In this document: in pieces, positions 4,982 through 7,082 of the stretch | Layout of the letters: each line of letters begins with the position of its first letter | Position numbering within the stretch: the first letter of the stretch is position 1 | Source of the DNA: Propionibacterium sp. | Lineage (GTDB): Bacteria; Actinomycetota; Actinomycetes; Actinomycetales; Actinomycetaceae | Reading direction: 5' to 3' | Length of the DNA: 7,082 nt | Assembly: GCA_030460725.1 (NCBI GenBank) | Contig: JAKECL010000090.1 | Location: 1-7,082, forward strand | Notes under the pieces: model-generated | Seen by the model: the letters and a program-made list of their open reading frames with translations, nothing else | Told to the model about the DNA's origin: nothing | The model's database searches: none | Position numbers and translations under genes: made by a program

Positions 4982-6235
4982 GTGACGGAACCCCGCGTGC
5001 CCGCCACACCCACGTCCACGGCGATGCCACGCGACGTCGTCATCCTGGGTTCCACCGGCTCCATCGGCACCCAGGCACTCGACGTCATCGACTCCCACCC
5101 GGGCCGGTTCCGGGTGCGGGCGCTGGCGGCAGGGGGCGCCCATCCGGAGCTCCTGGCCGACCAGGTCGCCGCCCACGGGGTCGAGGTGGTCGCACTGGCC
5201 GCACAGACACCCGAACCGTTCCTGCGTGCCCTGGCGCAGCGCCACCCCACCCTCGTACGCACCCCCGAGGTCCTGTGCGGTCCCGACGCCGCCACCCAGG
5301 TCGCCGGCGGCTTCCCGGAGGCCGTGGTCCTCAACGGCATCACCGGGGGCGTCGGACTGGGCCCGACCCTGGCTGCATTGCACAGCGGGGCGGACCTGGC
5401 CCTGGCGAACAAGGAGTCCCTGGTGGTGGGGGGCGCCCTGGTGCGTGCAGCCCTGCGTCGCCCGGGGCAGGTGGTCCCCGTGGACTCCGAGCACTCCGCC
5501 ATTGCCCAGTCGCTGGCCTCCGGCGTGCACGAACGAGGCCTGACCTCTCCTGTGCTCTCGGGCCGCTCCGAGGTGGCGGACCTGGTGCTCACCGCCTCCG
5601 GTGGTCCCTTCCGTGGGCGCACGAGGGCGGAGCTGGCCGATGTCACGCCCGAACAGGCACTGTCCCATCCCACCTGGTCCATGGGACCGGTGGTCACCAT
5701 CAACTCCTCGACCCTGGTCAACAAGGGGCTGGAACTCATCGAGGCGCACCTGCTCTTCGACGTGCCCGCGGAGCACATCCTCACCAGCGTCCACCCGCAG
5801 TCCATCGTCCACTCGATGGTCACCTGGCGCGACGGTGCGACCATCGCCCAAGCTTCTCCCCCCGACATGCGTCTTCCCATTGCACTGGGACTGGCGTGGC
5901 CCGAGCGTCTGGAACATGTGGAGCATCCGCTGGGTTGGGACGCCGCCCAGTCATGGACCTTCGAACCCGTGGACGACACCACGTTCCCGGCGATCTCGCT
6001 GGCTCGCCGTGCAGTGGCCGCATCGCCGACGCATCCCGCCGTGCTGAACGCCGCCAACGAGGTCCTCGTCGAGGCCTTCCTGGGTGGGGAGCTGCCGTGG
6101 TTGGGCATCGTCGACACCTTGGTGGAGGTGGTGGGTGCCCACGAGGGCGTCGCCGAGCCCTCGCTGGACGATGTCCTGGCTGTGGAGGAGTGGGCCCGGG
6201 CGCGGGCGCGCGAGGCCGTGGAGCGTCAACGGTGA
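4982..6235 (+). CDS. dxr: 1-deoxy-D-xylulose 5-phosphate reductoisomerase
   Basis: Dxr (IspC) catalyses the first committed step of the MEP isoprenoid pathway, rearranging and reducing DXP to 2-C-methyl-D-erythritol 4-phosphate with NADPH and a divalent metal; it is the target of fosmidomycin. The 417-residue protein shows the NADPH-binding GSTGSIGTQALDVI at 23-36, LANKESLV at 141-148, PVDSEHSA at 166-173 (metal ligands D168 and E170), TASGGPF at 204-210, HPTWSMG at 229-235 (the flexible active-site loop with H229) and NSSTLVNKGLELIEAH at 241-256 (N247, K248 and metal ligand E251). All the catalytic residues are therefore intact. The start is GTG 4982, 2 nt after the previous stop, with only a weak GGCGG upstream, which implies coupling. 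ATG 5024 is a possible alternative but has no Shine-Dalgarno sequence. Its stop overlaps the protease start by 4 nt (GTGA), as in the conserved actinobacterial dxr - site-2 protease pair. Confidence 0.97.
   Translation: MTEPRVPATPTSTAMPRDVVILGSTGSIGTQALDVIDSHPGRFRVRALAAGGAHPELLADQVAAHGVEVVALAAQTPEPFLRALAQRHPTLVRTPEVLCGPDAATQVAGGFPEAVVLNGITGGVGLGPTLAALHSGADLALANKESLVVGGALVRAALRRPGQVVPVDSEHSAIAQSLASGVHERGLTSPVLSGRSEVADLVLTASGGPFRGRTRAELADVTPEQALSHPTWSMGPVVTINSSTLVNKGLELIEAHLLFDVPAEHILTSVHPQSIVHSMVTWRDGATIAQASPPDMRLPIALGLAWPERLEHVEHPLGWDAAQSWTFEPVDDTTFPAISLARRAVAASPTHPAVLNAANEVLVEAFLGGELPWLGIVDTLVEVVGAHEGVAEPSLDDVLAVEEWARARAREAVERQR
6220..6223 (+). promoter_or_regulatory. Shine-Dalgarno site of the M50 protease gene
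   Basis: GGAG lies 8 nt before GTG 6232, inside the last codons of dxr. It supports the GTG start, which places the first membrane segment at the very N-terminus as in this family. Confidence 0.65.
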
Positions 6236-7082
6236 GTTTCCTGCTGGGCGTCCTCGTGGTCGTGGTGGGTCTGGTGGTCTCGGTCGCGCTCCACGAGATC
6301 GGGCACATGGTGCCGGCCAAGCGCTTCGGTGTCCTGGTGCCCGTCTACTCCGTGGGTTTCGGTCCGATCCTGTGGCAGAGGGCCTGGAGGGGAACAACGT
6401 ACATGGTGCGTGCGGTCCTGCTGGGCGGCTACGTGCGCATCGTCGGCATGTTCGCTCCCGCGCGGGCGGGCACCCCGACCCTGAACCGCAAGGGTCGCCC
6501 GACCCTGGCCCAGGAGGCGCGTCTGGCCAGTGCGGCGGAGGTACCCGAGGGGCAGGAGGCCCACGCCTTCCACCGCCTGTCCGCTCCCCGCAAGGTCGTC
6601 GTCATGCTGGGCGGGCCGGTGATGAACCTCCTCATCTGTGTCGTCCTGCTTGCTGTGGCCATGATGGGAATCGGCAGCGCAACCCCCTCGACCCGACTCC
6701 AGGAGGTCACCCCCACCGTCCACACCACCTCCGGTGACGTGACGGGCCCGGCCAGCCGGGCAGGGATGCGGGCGGGGGACCGGATCGTGTCCTGGAACGG
6801 AGAGGAGACCCCGACCTGGTCCGATGTACGGGAGCAGATCGCCGACTCCACCGGCGCTGAGGTGAGCGTCGTGGTGGAGCGCGACGGGCAGTTGGTCGAC
6901 CTCAGTGTCACTCCCGTGCGCAATGCCGAGGGTGGATGGGCCATCGGGATCCTCGCGGGGTACGACTTCGTCCATGCGGGACCCGGGGACGTGGTGTCGG
7001 CCACCTGGCAGTACTTCACGGGCACCACATCCGTGGTGGTCCGTCTGCCCCGGGCCGTGTGGGATGTCGGTCGGTCGCTGTT
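6232..7082 (+). CDS. rseP: M50-family intramembrane zinc metalloprotease (RseP/Rip1-type site-2 protease), 3' end outside window
   Basis: Site-2 proteases cut single-pass membrane proteins such as anti-sigma factors within the bilayer, after a site-1 cut, to release envelope-stress signals. The reading frame from GTG 6232 stays open to the window edge, giving 283 complete residues. A first membrane segment (about 3-20) carries the zinc motif HEIGH at 21-25 (H21, E22, H25). SVGFGP at about 41-46 and LGGYVRIVGM at 64-73 follow, then a long polar loop (about 74-123), a second membrane segment with GGPVMNLLIC at 127-136, and a PDZ domain (about 153-237) with GMRAGDRIVSWNG at 178-190 as its carboxylate-binding end. 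The C-terminal part, expected to hold the LDG motif with the third zinc ligand and further membrane segments, is cut off. It overlaps dxr by 4 nt, as M. tuberculosis rip1 lies next to dxr. The protein is intact as far as can be seen. Confidence 0.95.
   Translation, partial: MSFLLGVLVVVVGLVVSVALHEIGHMVPAKRFGVLVPVYSVGFGPILWQRAWRGTTYMVRAVLLGGYVRIVGMFAPARAGTPTLNRKGRPTLAQEARLASAAEVPEGQEAHAFHRLSAPRKVVVMLGGPVMNLLICVVLLAVAMMGIGSATPSTRLQEVTPTVHTTSGDVTGPASRAGMRAGDRIVSWNGEETPTWSDVREQIADSTGAEVSVVVERDGQLVDLSVTPVRNAEGGWAIGILAGYDFVHAGPGDVVSATWQYFTGTTSVVVRLPRAVWDVGRSL

Noticed and set aside
4937..6117. Two long overlapping minus-strand open frames opposite dxr
   Set aside because: Both are antisense to dxr in different frames and have composition typical of GC-rich shadows. 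Neither shows motifs, and dxr carries every expected active-site residue.
6084..6737. Plus-strand 217-codon open frame over the dxr end and protease start
   Set aside because: Its translation is Gly/Arg/Pro-rich and motif-free. The +1-related frame from GTG 6232 encodes HEIGH, LGGY and PDZ motifs and is clearly the real gene.

Overview
The window is a compact, all-plus-strand stretch of a high-GC Gram-positive chromosome. The gene order (end of rpsB?) - tsf - pyrH - frr - cdsA - rlmN - [DivIVA-repeat gene] - dxr - M50 protease matches the conserved actinobacterial core region, for example the M. tuberculosis rpsB-tsf...pyrH-frr-cdsA-rlmN...dxr-rip1 segment. High GC, GTG starts, strong third-position GC bias and protein features such as the actinobacterial RlmN and DivIVA-repeat protein fit Actinomycetota. 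I lean towards Actinomycetales/Actinomycetaceae, but the genus is inference.

Layout: 1-47 reads as the Pro/Ala-rich tail of ribosomal protein S2 and includes an 11-C homopolymer. tsf (EF-Ts) follows at 75-908. A near-perfect GC-rich hairpin (915-948) separates tsf from the next block. From pyrH (988) to the end of the window every junction is an overlap or a 2-nt gap: pyrH/frr 4 nt, frr/cdsA 1 nt, cdsA/rlmN about 7 nt, rlmN/DivIVA-repeat 4 nt, DivIVA-repeat/dxr 2-nt gap, dxr/protease 4 nt. This suggests one translationally coupled transcription unit, with the hairpin acting as an attenuator or processing point between the translation genes and the rest. The protease gene runs off the right edge.

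Functionally the block joins translation (S2, EF-Ts, ribosome recycling factor, RlmN rRNA/tRNA methylation), pyrimidine nucleotide supply (UMP kinase, whose product leads to UTP and CTP), membrane lipid precursors (CdsA uses CTP to make CDP-diacylglycerol), isoprenoid precursors (Dxr, MEP pathway) and envelope stress proteolysis (RseP/Rip1-type site-2 protease). The one gene without an assigned biochemical role is the 183-residue protein at 4428-4979. It is made of two tandem copies of a DivIVA-like module, giving four [GA]Y-x4-VD motifs, and is the best candidate here for new biology. Otherwise this is an ordinary housekeeping region: I see no mobile element, CRISPR array, tRNA/rRNA gene or phage feature.
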